A stretch of DNA of 11,466 bases from Lachnospiraceae bacterium UBA7598 (GCA_002474415.1 DLQV01000037.1:1-11466); one strand, 5' to 3'; shown: positions 1 through 7,654, numbered from the stretch's first letter. Notes: generated from the letters alone by a model not told the origin. Translations and numbers: made by a program.

Positions 1-840
1 GACATTCTTTGAAACCTCCTCGATGATATTGTTTGGGGTTGAAGCCCCTGCGGTAATACCTACGTTATTGATGGATTGTATCTGATGATAATCCATATCT
101 TTACTCGTTTGTATATAGTAAGTATTTGCACATTCCTTTTTAGATATTTCATACAATTTTTGCGTATTGGAGCTATGTTTGTCACCGATGACAATCATGA
201 GATCCGACTCTGCAGCAATTTTACGTGCTTCCGTCTGTCTTTCCTCCGTTGCATTGCAGATTGTATCTAAAACACTTATATCATAACCTTTTTTCTTTAT
301 AATTTCAACTAATTCTTGAAATTTATTGTAGTTAAATGTCGTCTGCGCCACCAGACAGACTTTTTCTCCCTCTTTTAACGGTAATTTTTCAATATCTTCC
401 TGGCTTGTAACCGTATAGGCGGGCTGTCCTTCCACCCATCCGAGAATTCCTTCCACTTCCGGATGATGTTCGTTTCCGGCTATGACAATCCGGTATCCTT
501 CTTTGCTGTATTTTTCCACAAGCCGGTGAATTTTCAGGACAAACGGACAGGTTGCATCCAGCACCTCAAACCCGCATGCCTTCATTGCTTCGTGTTCCCT
601 GCGGCTGATTCCGTGTGAGCGGATGATGATCTTTCCTTTCGGAAGATTCTGAAGTTCTTTGAGCTCTCTGACCACATGAACTCCACGCTGTTTAAGATCC
701 CTGACTACTTCCTCATTGTGAATGATCGGCCCATACGTGTATACCGGCACTTTTGCCTCTTTTGCTTCCTGATATACCATATTTACTGCCCGTTTCACGC
801 CGAAGCAATACCCGGCACTTTTTGCAATCGTCAGCTTCAT
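1..840 (-). CDS. ispH: 4-hydroxy-3-methylbut-2-enyl diphosphate reductase (IspH), 3' end outside window
   Basis: IspH performs the last step of the non-mevalonate (MEP) isoprenoid pathway, reducing HMBPP to IPP and DMAPP with a cytosolic 4Fe-4S enzyme. I translated 280 codons from ATG at 840 to the window edge with no stop. The three cluster cysteines are visible: C12 in AGYCFGVKRAV, C98 in DATCPFV and C195 in DTICNATEERQ. Conserved substrate-pocket signatures also appear: H41 in IIHNEEVV, RSHG near residue 76, HHPEVEG near 126-130, QTT at 166-168, HSSNT near 222-226 and GITAGASTP near 261. The start lies 6 bp after the cmk stop, and a GGCGG-type Shine-Dalgarno sits inside the end of cmk, so the two are probably co-translated. 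The reading frame is still open at base 1, close to the usual end of an IspH domain. In many Clostridia IspH is fused to ribosomal protein S1, and this window cannot show whether that is so here. Confidence 0.96.
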   Translation of the reverse strand, partial: MKLTIAKSAGYCFGVKRAVNMVYQEAKEAKVPVYTYGPIIHNEEVVRDLKQRGVHVVRELKELQNLPKGKIIIRSHGISRREHEAMKACGFEVLDATCPFVLKIHRLVEKYSKEGYRIVIAGNEHHPEVEGILGWVEGQPAYTVTSQEDIEKLPLKEGEKVCLVAQTTFNYNKFQELVEIIKKKGYDISVLDTICNATEERQTEARKIAAESDLMIVIGDKHSSNTQKLYEISKKECANTYYIQTSKDMDYHQIQSINNVGITAGASTPNNIIEEVSKNV

Positions 841-846
841 TTTTGT

Positions 847-1512
847 CTATTCCGCCTTCTTGATTATTTTTTTCATTTCTTCAACAACGCCGTCAATATC
901 CAGATTGGATGAGTCTAAAAGGACTGCATCATCCGCCTGTTTTAACGGGGAAGTTTCCCGGTGCATATCCCGGTAATCACGATCGATAATATCTTTTTCA
1001 ATCGCATCCATATCACAGGATACACCTTTTGCTGTCAGCTCATCAAAGCGGCGCTTTGCCCGTACTTTCGAGCTTGCAGTGAGATAAATTTTTACATTTG
1101 CATCCGGAAGGACAACCGTACCGATATCCCGTCCATCCATAATTACATTTTCCTTTGCGGCAAGCTGTCTCTGCAATTCTACCAGTTTTGTACGGACCAC
1201 CGGATAGACACTGGTCGCGCTGGCCATGTTGCCAACTTCCTCTTTCCGGATAACACCGTTTACATTTTCACCGTTTAAAATCACCTGCTGTTCCCCGTCC
1301 GCATACTGAATGGTCACATCTACCTTTGGACAGGCAGCGGCGATCGCCTGCTCATCGGATGCATCGATATGATTCTGTAAAAAATAATATGCCATCGCAC
1401 GGTACATAGCTCCCGTATCTACATATACATACCCCAGATCTGCCGCAAGTTTCTTGGCGATCGTACTTTTTCCGGCCCCTGCCGGTCCGTCAATTGCAAT
1501 ATTAAATGCCAT
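847..1512 (-). CDS. cmk: (d)CMP kinase
   Basis: Cytidylate kinase phosphorylates CMP and dCMP with ATP in the cytosol, feeding CTP/dCTP pools. The 221-residue length is normal for the bacterial family. The N-terminus carries the Walker A P-loop GPAGAGKST (residues 9-17). It is followed by YVDTGAMYRAMAYY (about 30-43), which belongs to the nucleotide-monophosphate site, and by the characteristic DGRDIGTVVLPDA. A basic KVRAKRRFDEL stretch and the RDYRDMHRETSPLKQADDA motif near the end are typical of Cmk. The ATG at 1512 has a clear AAAGGAGAG ribosome binding site. The gene lies 39 bp after the flavoprotein gene and 6 bp before ispH. The cmk-ispH pairing is a known clostridial arrangement. No promoter is evident in the 39-bp gap, so it is probably transcribed with the upstream genes. 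Confidence 0.97.
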   Translation of the reverse strand: MAFNIAIDGPAGAGKSTIAKKLAADLGYVYVDTGAMYRAMAYYFLQNHIDASDEQAIAAACPKVDVTIQYADGEQQVILNGENVNGVIRKEEVGNMASATSVYPVVRTKLVELQRQLAAKENVIMDGRDIGTVVLPDANVKIYLTASSKVRAKRRFDELTAKGVSCDMDAIEKDIIDRDYRDMHRETSPLKQADDAVLLDSSNLDIDGVVEEMKKIIKKAE

Positions 1513-1551
1513 CTTCTACTCTCCTTTAAAATAAATTATTTCTCTATAAAA

Positions 1552-2793
1552 CTACAAAACAGATATTCCCGCCAGGTGTCCGGTAGACCAGGCAATCTGA
1601 AGATTATAACCACCGGTAAGCGCATCCAGATCCAGCACCTCACCGCAGAAATACAGGCCCTGCACGAGTTTGGATTCCATCGTAGAAGGATTGATGTCTT
1701 TTACAGAAACACCGCCTTTTGTTATAATTGCCTCTTTAAAATCGCGAAGCCCTGTAATTGTAAGTGGCATATTTTTAAACAGATGCAACAGGTTTTGTCT
1801 CTGTTCCCTGGATATTTCATTTACCTTTGTATCCGGATCAATGCCCGATAACGCAATCATAACAGGAATCATCTTTGCCGGCAGTAAATGCCCCAGAGAA
1901 TTTTTAAACTGCTTATTTTTCATTTCATCAAATTCCCTTAAAATCCGGTGATCAAGCTGTTCCACATCCAGTGCGGGTTTTAGATCAATCATCATGGAAA
2001 GCTCCTGGTCAAATGCTTTTGCCGGGATACATCCGCTTGCCGACAATACCAGCGGACCGCTGACGCCGAAATGCGTAAAGAGCATCTCTCCGAAATCCTC
2101 ATACAGTTTTTTCTTTCCCCGGACAACTGACATACGGACATTGCGCAGCGAAAGCCCCTGCAGCTCCTTAACCCACGGTTCTTTTATTTCCATCGGAACC
2201 AGTGCCGGAGTCGGCGACACCATCTTATGTCCGATCTCTTCTGCCATGCGGTAACCGTCCCCCGTTGCCCCTGTTGAAGGATAGGAAATTCCTCCGGTTG
2301 CAACAATCACTGCGTCCGCATGCATTTTTGTCTGATCAGCCAGCTCAACACCGGTAATACGCTTTTCTTCATCCTTTTTTTCAAGCAACAGACGCTTTAC
2401 CTTTGTATGCAGCAAAACTTCCACATGCTGCCCCCGCAATGCAGCGGATAACGTTGCAATCACATCGGAAGAATGATCCGACACAGGGAATACCCGGTTT
2501 CCACGTTCTGTTTTTGTAGGCATTCCATGGCTCTCAAAAAAAGAAATCACCTGCTCATTGTCATAAGAATAAAAAGCACTGTATAAAAATTTGCGGTTGC
2601 TGACTACATTGGCAAATAACTGTTCCATATCACTGGCATTCGTCAGATTGCAACGCCCTTTTCCCGTAATAAACAGCTTTTTCCCGAGTTTTTCATTCTG
2701 TTCTAAAAGCGTCACTGCATGTCCACTCTCCGCTGCCGCATACGCAGCCATCATTCCCGCCGGTCCCCCGCCGATCACGATTACTTTACTCAT
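1552..2793 (-). CDS. BaiN/HI0933-type NAD(P)/FAD-dependent oxidoreductase
   Basis: This 413-residue flavoprotein belongs to the HI0933/YhiN/BaiN family. The N-terminus has the dinucleotide-binding motif IGGGPAGMMAAYAA (about 7-20), then the family-specific GKKLFITGKGRCNLTNA (about 37-53). RGNRVFPVSDHSSDV (about 98-112), ATGGISYPSTGATGDGY in the middle, and the C-terminal CGEVLDLDALTGGYNLQIA, which closes over the FAD, are all hallmarks of the family. The length is normal and nothing looks broken. One family member, BaiN of Clostridium scindens, has been linked to bile-acid delta-4/delta-6 reduction, but most members have no proven substrate, so I make no substrate call. The ATG at 2793 overlaps the end of the RpiR-family gene by 8 bp (AATGAGTAA junction), with an AGGGG ribosome binding site inside that gene. 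This implies translational coupling. Confidence 0.9.
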   Translation of the reverse strand: MSKVIVIGGGPAGMMAAYAAAESGHAVTLLEQNEKLGKKLFITGKGRCNLTNASDMEQLFANVVSNRKFLYSAFYSYDNEQVISFFESHGMPTKTERGNRVFPVSDHSSDVIATLSAALRGQHVEVLLHTKVKRLLLEKKDEEKRITGVELADQTKMHADAVIVATGGISYPSTGATGDGYRMAEEIGHKMVSPTPALVPMEIKEPWVKELQGLSLRNVRMSVVRGKKKLYEDFGEMLFTHFGVSGPLVLSASGCIPAKAFDQELSMMIDLKPALDVEQLDHRILREFDEMKNKQFKNSLGHLLPAKMIPVMIALSGIDPDTKVNEISREQRQNLLHLFKNMPLTITGLRDFKEAIITKGGVSVKDINPSTMESKLVQGLYFCGEVLDLDALTGGYNLQIAWSTGHLAGISVL

Positions 2794-3718
2794 TATCGAT
2801 ATCCCCTAATTTTGCATAATGTACTTTAATTGAATCATCAATATAATTGATCTCATCGTTTTCATATACCTGATACTCATCCCAGATATCTTCTAACATC
2901 GTCAGCGTTCCCGCCACTTCTTTCTGCTTCTTCATGCATAGGGCAACCACCAGGGCATTGATGACGGAAAGCGGTGCTACGAGAGAGTCTACAATAGATG
3001 CCATATCACTGTCCGCAATGAGATTACAGGAGGAATACAGATTCATCGGTGAATGTATGCTGTCGGTAATTGTAATTACTTTTGCACTCCGGTTATTTGC
3101 AAATTCCAAAGCCTTTAACGTCCGCATGGAATATCGCGGAAAACTGATTCCGATAATAACGTCTTTTTCCCCGATTCTTACCATTTGTTCAAACAATTCA
3201 CTCGAACTGTTTGTCGTAAGCAGACGCACATTATCAAACATCAGATTCAGATAAAATCCGAGAAAACTTGCAAGCGGCGCGCAGCTTCTGATCCCGACGA
3301 TATAAATATTTTTCGCCTCAAGAATTGTCGAGACCGCCACCTCAAAAGCACTGTGATCAATTTTTTCCAGTGTCGTTTTGATCTTGTCCGCATCTGCCGA
3401 TAAAACGGTCTCTAAAATTTTTGACTGGCTGATTCTTCCGTAGGTTACCTCCATGCGCTGAACAGAGTTTAATTTATTGCGCACCAGTTCTTCTAAGGCA
3501 CGCTGAAATTCCGGATATCCTTTGTATCCAAGATACGTTGCAAAACGTACAACGGTCGACTCACTGACACCAACCGTCTCCCCCATCTTTGCGGCCGTTA
3601 AAAATACCGCTTTATCATAATTATCTGTAATGTAAGTTGCAAGCAGTTTCTGTCCCTTGCTCATCGAACTGTAACAATTATTGATCCGATTTAACAGATC
3701 ATTGGTATTTGACATCAT
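2786..3718 (-). CDS. MurR/RpiR-family transcriptional regulator (HTH plus SIS domain)
   Basis: This is a 310-residue regulator of the RpiR family. These proteins bind DNA through an N-terminal helix-turn-helix and sense phosphosugars or similar ligands through a C-terminal SIS (sugar isomerase) domain. Residues 1-77 form the HTH_6 domain, with TAAKMGETVGVSESTVVRFA (41-60) followed by LGYKGYPEFQRAL, a near-perfect family signature. Residues about 120-255 form the SIS domain, with IYIVGIRSCAPLA (138-150) and the SFPRYS ligand-loop motif (192-197), replacing the more common SxSGxT. The C-terminal 50 residues are acidic and beyond the usual domain. The gene has its own extended -10 promoter and sits directly downstream of the decarboxylase operon terminator. 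It overlaps the next gene by 8 bp. Its targets are unknown. Autoregulation is plausible given the inverted repeat at its transcription start. The ligand is not inferable. Confidence 0.93.
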   Translation of the reverse strand: MMSNTNDLLNRINNCYSSMSKGQKLLATYITDNYDKAVFLTAAKMGETVGVSESTVVRFATYLGYKGYPEFQRALEELVRNKLNSVQRMEVTYGRISQSKILETVLSADADKIKTTLEKIDHSAFEVAVSTILEAKNIYIVGIRSCAPLASFLGFYLNLMFDNVRLLTTNSSSELFEQMVRIGEKDVIIGISFPRYSMRTLKALEFANNRSAKVITITDSIHSPMNLYSSCNLIADSDMASIVDSLVAPLSVINALVVALCMKKQKEVAGTLTMLEDIWDEYQVYENDEINYIDDSIKVHYAKLGDIDNE

Positions 3719-3727
3719 ATTCTCCTT
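3713..3727 (-). promoter_or_regulatory. Ribosome binding site and double ATG of the rpiR-family gene
   Basis: AAGGAG (3727-3722) is followed by AAT and two adjacent ATG codons at 3718 and 3715. The distance is only 3 nt to the first ATG and 6 nt to the second. The second is nearer to normal Shine-Dalgarno spacing, so the true start may be 3715, which would give 309 residues. Confidence 0.6.
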
Positions 3728-3741
3728 TTTATTTCATAAAC

Positions 3742-3759
3742 GCTGTGTCATAAAACAGC
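3742..3759. promoter_or_regulatory. Inverted repeat at the rpiR-family transcription start, candidate operator
   Basis: GCTGT (3742-3746), an 8-base centre, and ACAGC (3755-3759) form a perfect 5+5 inverted repeat. It begins within a base or two of the start expected from the -10 at 3772-3767. It could be a regulator binding site, perhaps autoregulatory, or a small 5' hairpin on the mRNA. This is inference from position and symmetry only. Confidence 0.4.
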
Positions 3760-3766
3760 ACTTTTG

Positions 3767-3794
3767 ATTGTATCACTTTGCCCGGAAAATGCAA
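3767..3794 (-). promoter_or_regulatory. Extended -10 sigma-A promoter of the rpiR-family/cmk/ispH unit
   Basis: On the minus strand TGATACAAT (3775-3767) supplies an extended -10 (TG-N-TACAAT). A partial -35, TTGCAT (3794-3789), lies 16 bp upstream. Transcription would begin near 3760, giving a leader of about 40 nt before the rpiR-family ATG. The promoter lies just past the terminator of the preceding operon, as expected for an independent unit. Confidence 0.65.
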
Positions 3795-3806
3795 GATTTC
3801 ATGCAA
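3789..3806. repeat. Tandem ATGCAA direct repeats over the -35 region
   Basis: ATGCAA occurs at 3789-3794 and again at 3801-3806, exactly 12 bp apart, separated by GATTTC. The first copy coincides with the -35 element of the rpiR-family promoter. The spacing of about one helical turn would suit a dimeric activator or repressor, but chance occurrence in AT-rich DNA is possible. Confidence 0.3.
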
Positions 3807-3823
3807 AAAGAATTTTTTCCATC

Positions 3824-3856
3824 AAAAAAGACGCACCAGATTCGATGCGTCTTTTT
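3824..3856 (-). terminator. Rho-independent terminator of the decarboxylase operon
   Basis: Reading the minus strand, AAAAAGACGCA (3856-3846) pairs perfectly with TGCGTCTTTTT (3835-3825) over 11 bp around a 10-nt loop. The descending arm ends in a run of six T. It begins about 17 nt after the oadA stop. A-tract/T-tract symmetry means it could work in both directions, but no gene converges on it from the plus strand. Confidence 0.92.
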
Positions 3857-3873
3857 CGTAAAACCGGATATAA

Positions 3874-5295
3874 CTATACCGGATATGCTCCGTTCTTTGT
3901 ATCAGCAGTCTTTGCGTCTACGCCAGTCTGCTGTGCTTCACGGTATTTGAAGAAATCAGTAGCAACCTGTGGGAACAATGCATAAGAAAGAACATCCTCA
4001 TCCTGCTGCTTGTACTGTGCCATTTCCTTCTCGAACTTCTCAAGTGATGGCTTTAAGTCATCTGCCGGACGATATGTGATAGGCTCCTTCATTCCAAGAC
4101 TGTCAAGCGCCTTCTTCTGGATCTCCTTGTTTACAGGTACGGTTGTTCTACCATACTTACCAACAAGCATATCCTTTGCCTCTTTTGTAAGAGTCTTATA
4201 ACGCTCACCCAGAACAACGTTCAATACAGCCTGTGTACCAACGATCTGGGAAGACGGAGTAACAAGTGGTGGCTCACCAAGGTCTTTACGCACACGTGGA
4301 ACCTCTGCAAGCACTTCCTCGTACTTGTCCTCTTTTCCCTGCTCCTTGAGCTGGGAAATCAGGTTCGAAAGCATACCACCAGGTACCTGATAACGAAGAG
4401 TATTGATGTTTACGCCAAGTACCTTCGGGTTCATCAGACCACTTGCAAGTGCCTCTTCACGTAACGGACGGAAGTAATCTGCGATCTCACTTAACAGATT
4501 CAGATCAAGACCGGTATCATATGGTGTGTTCTTGAAAGCCTCTACCATAACTTCTGTTGCAGGCTGGCTGGTTCCAAGAGCAAATGGAGACATTGCAGTA
4601 TCAATGATATCTACACCGGCCTCTACTGCCTTCATGTATGTCATGGAAGCAACACCGGAAGTATAATGGGTATGAAGTTCTACCGGAAGAGAGGTAGAAT
4701 CCTTCAGTGCCTGTACAAGCTCTGTAGCCTTAGCAGGAACTAAAAGACCTGCCATATCCTTGATACAGAGAGAATCAGCACCCATATCCTCTACACGCTT
4801 TGCCATCTCCATCCAATAGTCCAGAGTATAAGCATCTCCAAGTGTATAAGAGAGAGCTACCTGTGCATGACCCTTTTCCTTGTTACATGCAGTAACTGCT
4901 GTCTGCAGGTTACGGATATCATTTAAGCAGTCAAAAATACGGATGATATCAATTCCGTTTGCAATAGACTTCTGTACAAAATACTCTACCACATCATCTG
5001 CATATGGACGATATCCTAAGATATTCTGTCCACGGAACAGCATCTGCAGTTTTGTATTTTTAAATCCATCTCTTAATTTACGAAGACGATCCCATGGATC
5101 CTCTTTTAAGAATCTCAGGCAGGCATCAAATGTCGCACCACCCCAGCACTCTACAGCATTGAATCCAACCTTATCCATTTTTGGGATAATTGGAAGCATC
5201 TGCTCTGTTGTCATACGTGTAGCAATCAGTGACTGATGAGCATCACGCAAAACAGTTTCTGTTATTTTTAATGGTTTTTTTACCACTTCTGACAT
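3874..5295 (-). CDS. oadA: Oxaloacetate decarboxylase alpha / 5S-type pyruvate carboxyltransferase, no biotin domain
   Basis: This cytosolic TIM-barrel carboxyltransferase moves CO2 between oxaloacetate/pyruvate and biotin. The metal site and catalytic residues are visible: D18 in LRDAHQSLIATR, the GGATFD motif (52-57), the carboxylated-lysine candidate K179 in LCIKDMAG, and H208/H210 in ELHTHYTSG. AGVDIIDTAMSPFALGTSQPATE (226-248) is the loop following the metal histidines. The conserved PYC/OADA C-terminal domain occupies about residues 290-450. At 473 residues it is shorter than a classical OadA of about 595, because the C-terminal biotin carrier is missing. That carrier is supplied by a separate gene two places upstream (6478-6849), so the architecture matches the 5S subunit of propionibacterial transcarboxylase. 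The ATG at 5295 has a strong AAGGAGG site and lies 15 bp after oadB. It is the last gene of the operon, before the 3824-3856 terminator. Confidence 0.93.
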   Translation of the reverse strand: MSEVVKKPLKITETVLRDAHQSLIATRMTTEQMLPIIPKMDKVGFNAVECWGGATFDACLRFLKEDPWDRLRKLRDGFKNTKLQMLFRGQNILGYRPYADDVVEYFVQKSIANGIDIIRIFDCLNDIRNLQTAVTACNKEKGHAQVALSYTLGDAYTLDYWMEMAKRVEDMGADSLCIKDMAGLLVPAKATELVQALKDSTSLPVELHTHYTSGVASMTYMKAVEAGVDIIDTAMSPFALGTSQPATEVMVEAFKNTPYDTGLDLNLLSEIADYFRPLREEALASGLMNPKVLGVNINTLRYQVPGGMLSNLISQLKEQGKEDKYEEVLAEVPRVRKDLGEPPLVTPSSQIVGTQAVLNVVLGERYKTLTKEAKDMLVGKYGRTTVPVNKEIQKKALDSLGMKEPITYRPADDLKPSLEKFEKEMAQYKQQDEDVLSYALFPQVATDFFKYREAQQTGVDAKTADTKNGAYPV

Positions 5296-5310
5296 GACTT
5301 TTCCTCCTTA

Positions 5311-6459
5311 TTAAATTCCAAATATAGCCATGAAACATCCCGCAGCTACTGCAGTACCGATAACACCGGCAACGTTTGGTCCCATTGCATGCATGAGCAG
5401 GAAGTTTGTAGGATCCTCCTCTGCACCAACCTTCTGGGATACACGGGCTGCCATAGGCACGGCAGATACACCGGCAGAACCAATCAGAGGGTTAATCTTG
5501 CCCTTGGTAATCCAGCATAATAACTTACCAAATAAAACTCCGGCAGCAGTACCAACCATAAATGCAACAAGACCTAATACAACGATCTTTAAGGTGCTTG
5601 CATTTAAGAAAGCTTCTGCACTGGTAGTTGCACCAACGGAGGTACCCAGTAAAATAACTACAATGTACATAAGTGCGTTACTTGCAGTCTCCTGTAACTG
5701 ACGGACAACGCCAGACTCACGAAAGAGGTTTCCAAGCATCAGCATACCAACGAGTGGTGCTGTGGTAGGAAGCAGTACGCAGACAACAACGGTAACAACG
5801 ATTGGGAAGAGAATCTTCTCCAGCTTGCTGACCGGACGAAGGTTCTGCATCTTGATCGCACGTTCCTTCTTTGTTGTAAATAACTTCATGATAGGTGGCT
5901 GAATGATCGGCACAAGTGCCATATAAGAATATGCAGCCACGGCAATCGGTCCCATCAGACCAGTCTGTCCTAACTTACCAGCCAGGAAAATGGAAGTAGG
6001 TCCATCCGCTCCACCGATGATAGATACGGCAGCGGCAGCCTTGTCATTAAATCCTAACAGAATTGCAAGGAAATATGCGCTGAAAATACCAAACTGTGCA
6101 GCAGCTCCCATAAGGAAACTGATCGGGTTTGCGATCAACGGACCAAAGTCTGTCATTGCACCTACACCCATAAAGATCAGAGATGGTAAAATAGACCACT
6201 CATCCAATGTATAAAAGTAATAAAGTAAACCGCCCACGCCGTTGCTTGTCTGTTCCGGGCTTGCGATGATATCCGGGTAAATATTTACCAGAAGCATACC
6301 AAATGCGATCGGAACTAACAGTAATGGCTCAAAACCTTTCTTAATCGCAAGATACAGGAAAATAAATGCCACTAAAATCATAACATAATTTCCCCAGGTC
6401 AGATTGAAAAAGGCTGTCTGATGCAGGAGGTTCGATAATGTTTCACCTACATAACTCAC
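5311..6459 (-). CDS. oadB: Na+-translocating decarboxylase beta subunit (carboxybiotin decarboxylase, sodium pump)
   Basis: The beta subunit is the membrane channel. It decarboxylates carboxybiotin and exports Na+ in exchange, taking up a proton. The 382-residue protein is almost wholly hydrophobic, with roughly nine to eleven segments, including 24-39, 44-61, 118-137, 168-188, 215-244, 262-280 and 289-316. The key family motifs are intact: [13 protein letters not shown] (146-158), whose D152 corresponds to the essential Asp203 of Klebsiella OadB; YSYMALVP (177-184); and [19 protein letters not shown] (323-341), containing N323, G327, S332 and R339, which match the known Asn373/Gly377/Ser382/Arg389 spacing. 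[17 protein letters not shown] (352-368) follows. Sequence alone does not separate OadB from GcdB or MmdB, so the symbol reflects family rather than substrate. It begins with GTG, 18 bp after the biotin-carrier gene. Confidence 0.95.
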   Translation of the reverse strand: MSYVGETLSNLLHQTAFFNLTWGNYVMILVAFIFLYLAIKKGFEPLLLVPIAFGMLLVNIYPDIIASPEQTSNGVGGLLYYFYTLDEWSILPSLIFMGVGAMTDFGPLIANPISFLMGAAAQFGIFSAYFLAILLGFNDKAAAAVSIIGGADGPTSIFLAGKLGQTGLMGPIAVAAYSYMALVPIIQPPIMKLFTTKKERAIKMQNLRPVSKLEKILFPIVVTVVVCVLLPTTAPLVGMLMLGNLFRESGVVRQLQETASNALMYIVVILLGTSVGATTSAEAFLNASTLKIVVLGLVAFMVGTAAGVLFGKLLCWITKGKINPLIGSAGVSAVPMAARVSQKVGAEEDPTNFLLMHAMGPNVAGVIGTAVAAGCFMAIFGI

Positions 6460-6474
6460 AGTGTTTTCCTCCTT
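6457..6474 (-). promoter_or_regulatory. Strong ribosome binding site fixing a GTG start for oadB
   Basis: AAGGAGG (6474-6468) is followed by an 8-nt spacer and GTG at 6459-6457. No in-frame ATG lies nearby (the close ATG in AGTTATGTAGG is out of frame), so GTG is the start. It is the only non-ATG start in the operon. Confidence 0.85.
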
Positions 6475-6477
6475 GGA

Positions 6478-6849
6478 TTAGTTTAATGTAGCGAGTAATG
6501 CACCAGATTCTACGGCATCACCAACTGCCACATCGATACTTGCAACAGTTCCATCTTCTGGAGCAACGACTGGTGTCTCCATCTTCATGATCTCAAGAAC
6601 CAGAACGGCATCTCCCTTCTTTACAGCATCGCCGACTTTCTTCTCAATCTTGAATACTTTTCCGGCAGCTCCGGCTTCAATCTTAATGCTTCCGGCTCCT
6701 GCTGAAGCAGCTGGTGCTGCTGCGGCTGCCGGTGCTGCTGCAGGCTTTGCAGCTGTACGTCTCGGTGCTGCTGCGCCGGATGTACTTCCGGTCTCTTCTA
6801 CTGTAACATCATAAACGTTACCATTTACGGTAATTGTATAATTCTTCAT
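6478..6849 (-). CDS. Biotin carboxyl carrier protein (gamma/1.3S-type biotin/lipoyl domain)
   Basis: This small 123-residue protein is the biotin arm shared by the carboxyltransferases and the membrane pump. Residues 1-20 form a short N-terminal strand region (KNYTITVNGNVYDVTVEE) typical of decarboxylase biotin subunits. Residues about 24-53 are a flexible Ala/Pro-rich linker. The biotinyl domain fills about 54-123, with the attachment motif EIMKMETPV in which K89 is the predicted biotinylated lysine. A conserved glycine-rich GDAVKKGDAVLVLE precedes it and DGTVASIDVAVGDAV follows it. The ATG at 6849 has an excellent AGGAGG site, 9 nt upstream. A biotin ligase must modify it, and none is encoded in this window. 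Its position between oadG and oadB fits a hub serving both carboxyltransferases and the pump. A lipoyl function is unlikely given the EIMKMET signature. Confidence 0.94.
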   Translation of the reverse strand: MKNYTITVNGNVYDVTVEETGSTSGAAAPRRTAAKPAAAPAAAAAPAASAGAGSIKIEAGAAGKVFKIEKKVGDAVKKGDAVLVLEIMKMETPVVAPEDGTVASIDVAVGDAVESGALLATLN

Positions 6850-6880
6850 GAATATGTTCCTCCTAAATTTTCTTTCTATC

Positions 6881-7654
6881 CTATCTACGATTGATGGAAC
6901 GAACTACGAAATCACTGGTAGAAGTTCCGGTGCTTGCAGCGATTGCCGCTGCAATAACTGCGATAAGTTCAGTGTCATCTGTCTGTGCTGCAACAGGGGC
7001 AGGCGCCGGTGCTGCGGCTGGTGTCTCTTCCTGCTGTGGAGCCTGTCCGGCTGCTTTGGCAGCTTTCTTCTGCTCCAGATAAGGGAAGATCTTAAAGCAG
7101 GAAATCAGCAGACTGATCAGAATCAGTACAGCAAATACAACTGCCATGGAAACCACTGTATTCAGTCCTGCTTTTTCCATTTTCTCACCGAGTGTATAAA
7201 TCGGATCTACCGAAATACCGGTAACATCCATGGAATAGTAATCATATACTACTTCGAAATTCACATCTTTCTTCGCGAACTTGATAGTCATATCTGTGGT
7301 AAGTGTCTTACCGGATTTGGTAACCTTGAACGTATCGTCTTCGATCTTTTTCATTTTACCAAACTCATCCAAAGTATCCTGCCACTTTGCAGCTGCTTCA
7401 ATCTGTGCCTCTGTGACACCATAGCTTGAAGTAAGCTGATCCTTTACATCGTCCGGAAGAGTATCTGCTGTCAGTTTGTTTTCTTTGAACAACTGAGCCA
7501 GACTCTGTACCATGTTCGCATTGGTATCCATTTCAGACTGAAGATCTGAGTAAGACTTTCCATTGTAATCCACGGTAGTCGGGTCTGTTCCACATGCACC
7601 GAGCATCAGAACCATCAGGATCATGCAAAGTGCAAAAGCAATTCTCTTTTTCAT
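6881..7654 (-). CDS. oadG: OadG-family gamma subunit with an N-terminal lipoprotein domain
   Basis: OadG/GcdD/MmdD-type subunits hold the soluble carboxyltransferase and the membrane pump together. Here the expected core lies at the C-terminus: one membrane segment (about 164-186, LNTVVSMAVVFAVLILISLL), a Pro/Ala linker (about 203-224), and the terminal TDDTELIAVIAAAIAAS...FVVRSINRR characteristic of the family. Unusually, a further 160 residues precede it: a lipoprotein signal peptide with lipobox LGAC (18-21, lipidated Cys21) and a predicted extracellular domain at about 22-155 that I do not recognise. The whole protein is 257 residues, against roughly 80-140 for ordinary OadG. Topology would then be lipid anchor, outside domain, membrane crossing, inside linker. 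The ATG at 7654 has an AAAGGTG site and lies 14 bp after the 12S-like gene. The C-terminal assignment is firm; the N-terminal role is unknown. Confidence 0.85.
   Translation of the reverse strand: MKKRIAFALCMILMVLMLGACGTDPTTVDYNGKSYSDLQSEMDTNANMVQSLAQLFKENKLTADTLPDDVKDQLTSSYGVTEAQIEAAAKWQDTLDEFGKMKKIEDDTFKVTKSGKTLTTDMTIKFAKKDVNFEVVYDYYSMDVTGISVDPIYTLGEKMEKAGLNTVVSMAVVFAVLILISLLISCFKIFPYLEQKKAAKAAGQAPQQEETPAAAPAPAPVAAQTDDTELIAVIAAAIAASTGTSTSDFVVRSINRR

Noticed and set aside
3863..3886. Direct repeat ACCGGATAT flanking the oadA stop codon
   Set aside because: Only 9 bp, partly within codons; it forms no hairpin of note and the strong terminator follows separately. Chance is sufficient.
6700..6780. 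GC-rich Ala/Pro-coding repeat in the biotin-carrier gene as a DNA repeat element
   Set aside because: It encodes the normal flexible linker of biotin carriers and is explained by protein composition.
6848..7429. 193-codon plus-strand open frame opposite oadG and the biotin-carrier start
   Set aside because: It is antisense to well-recognised genes, its translation is rich in Cys/His/Phe with no domain, and no ribosome binding site or promoter fits it.
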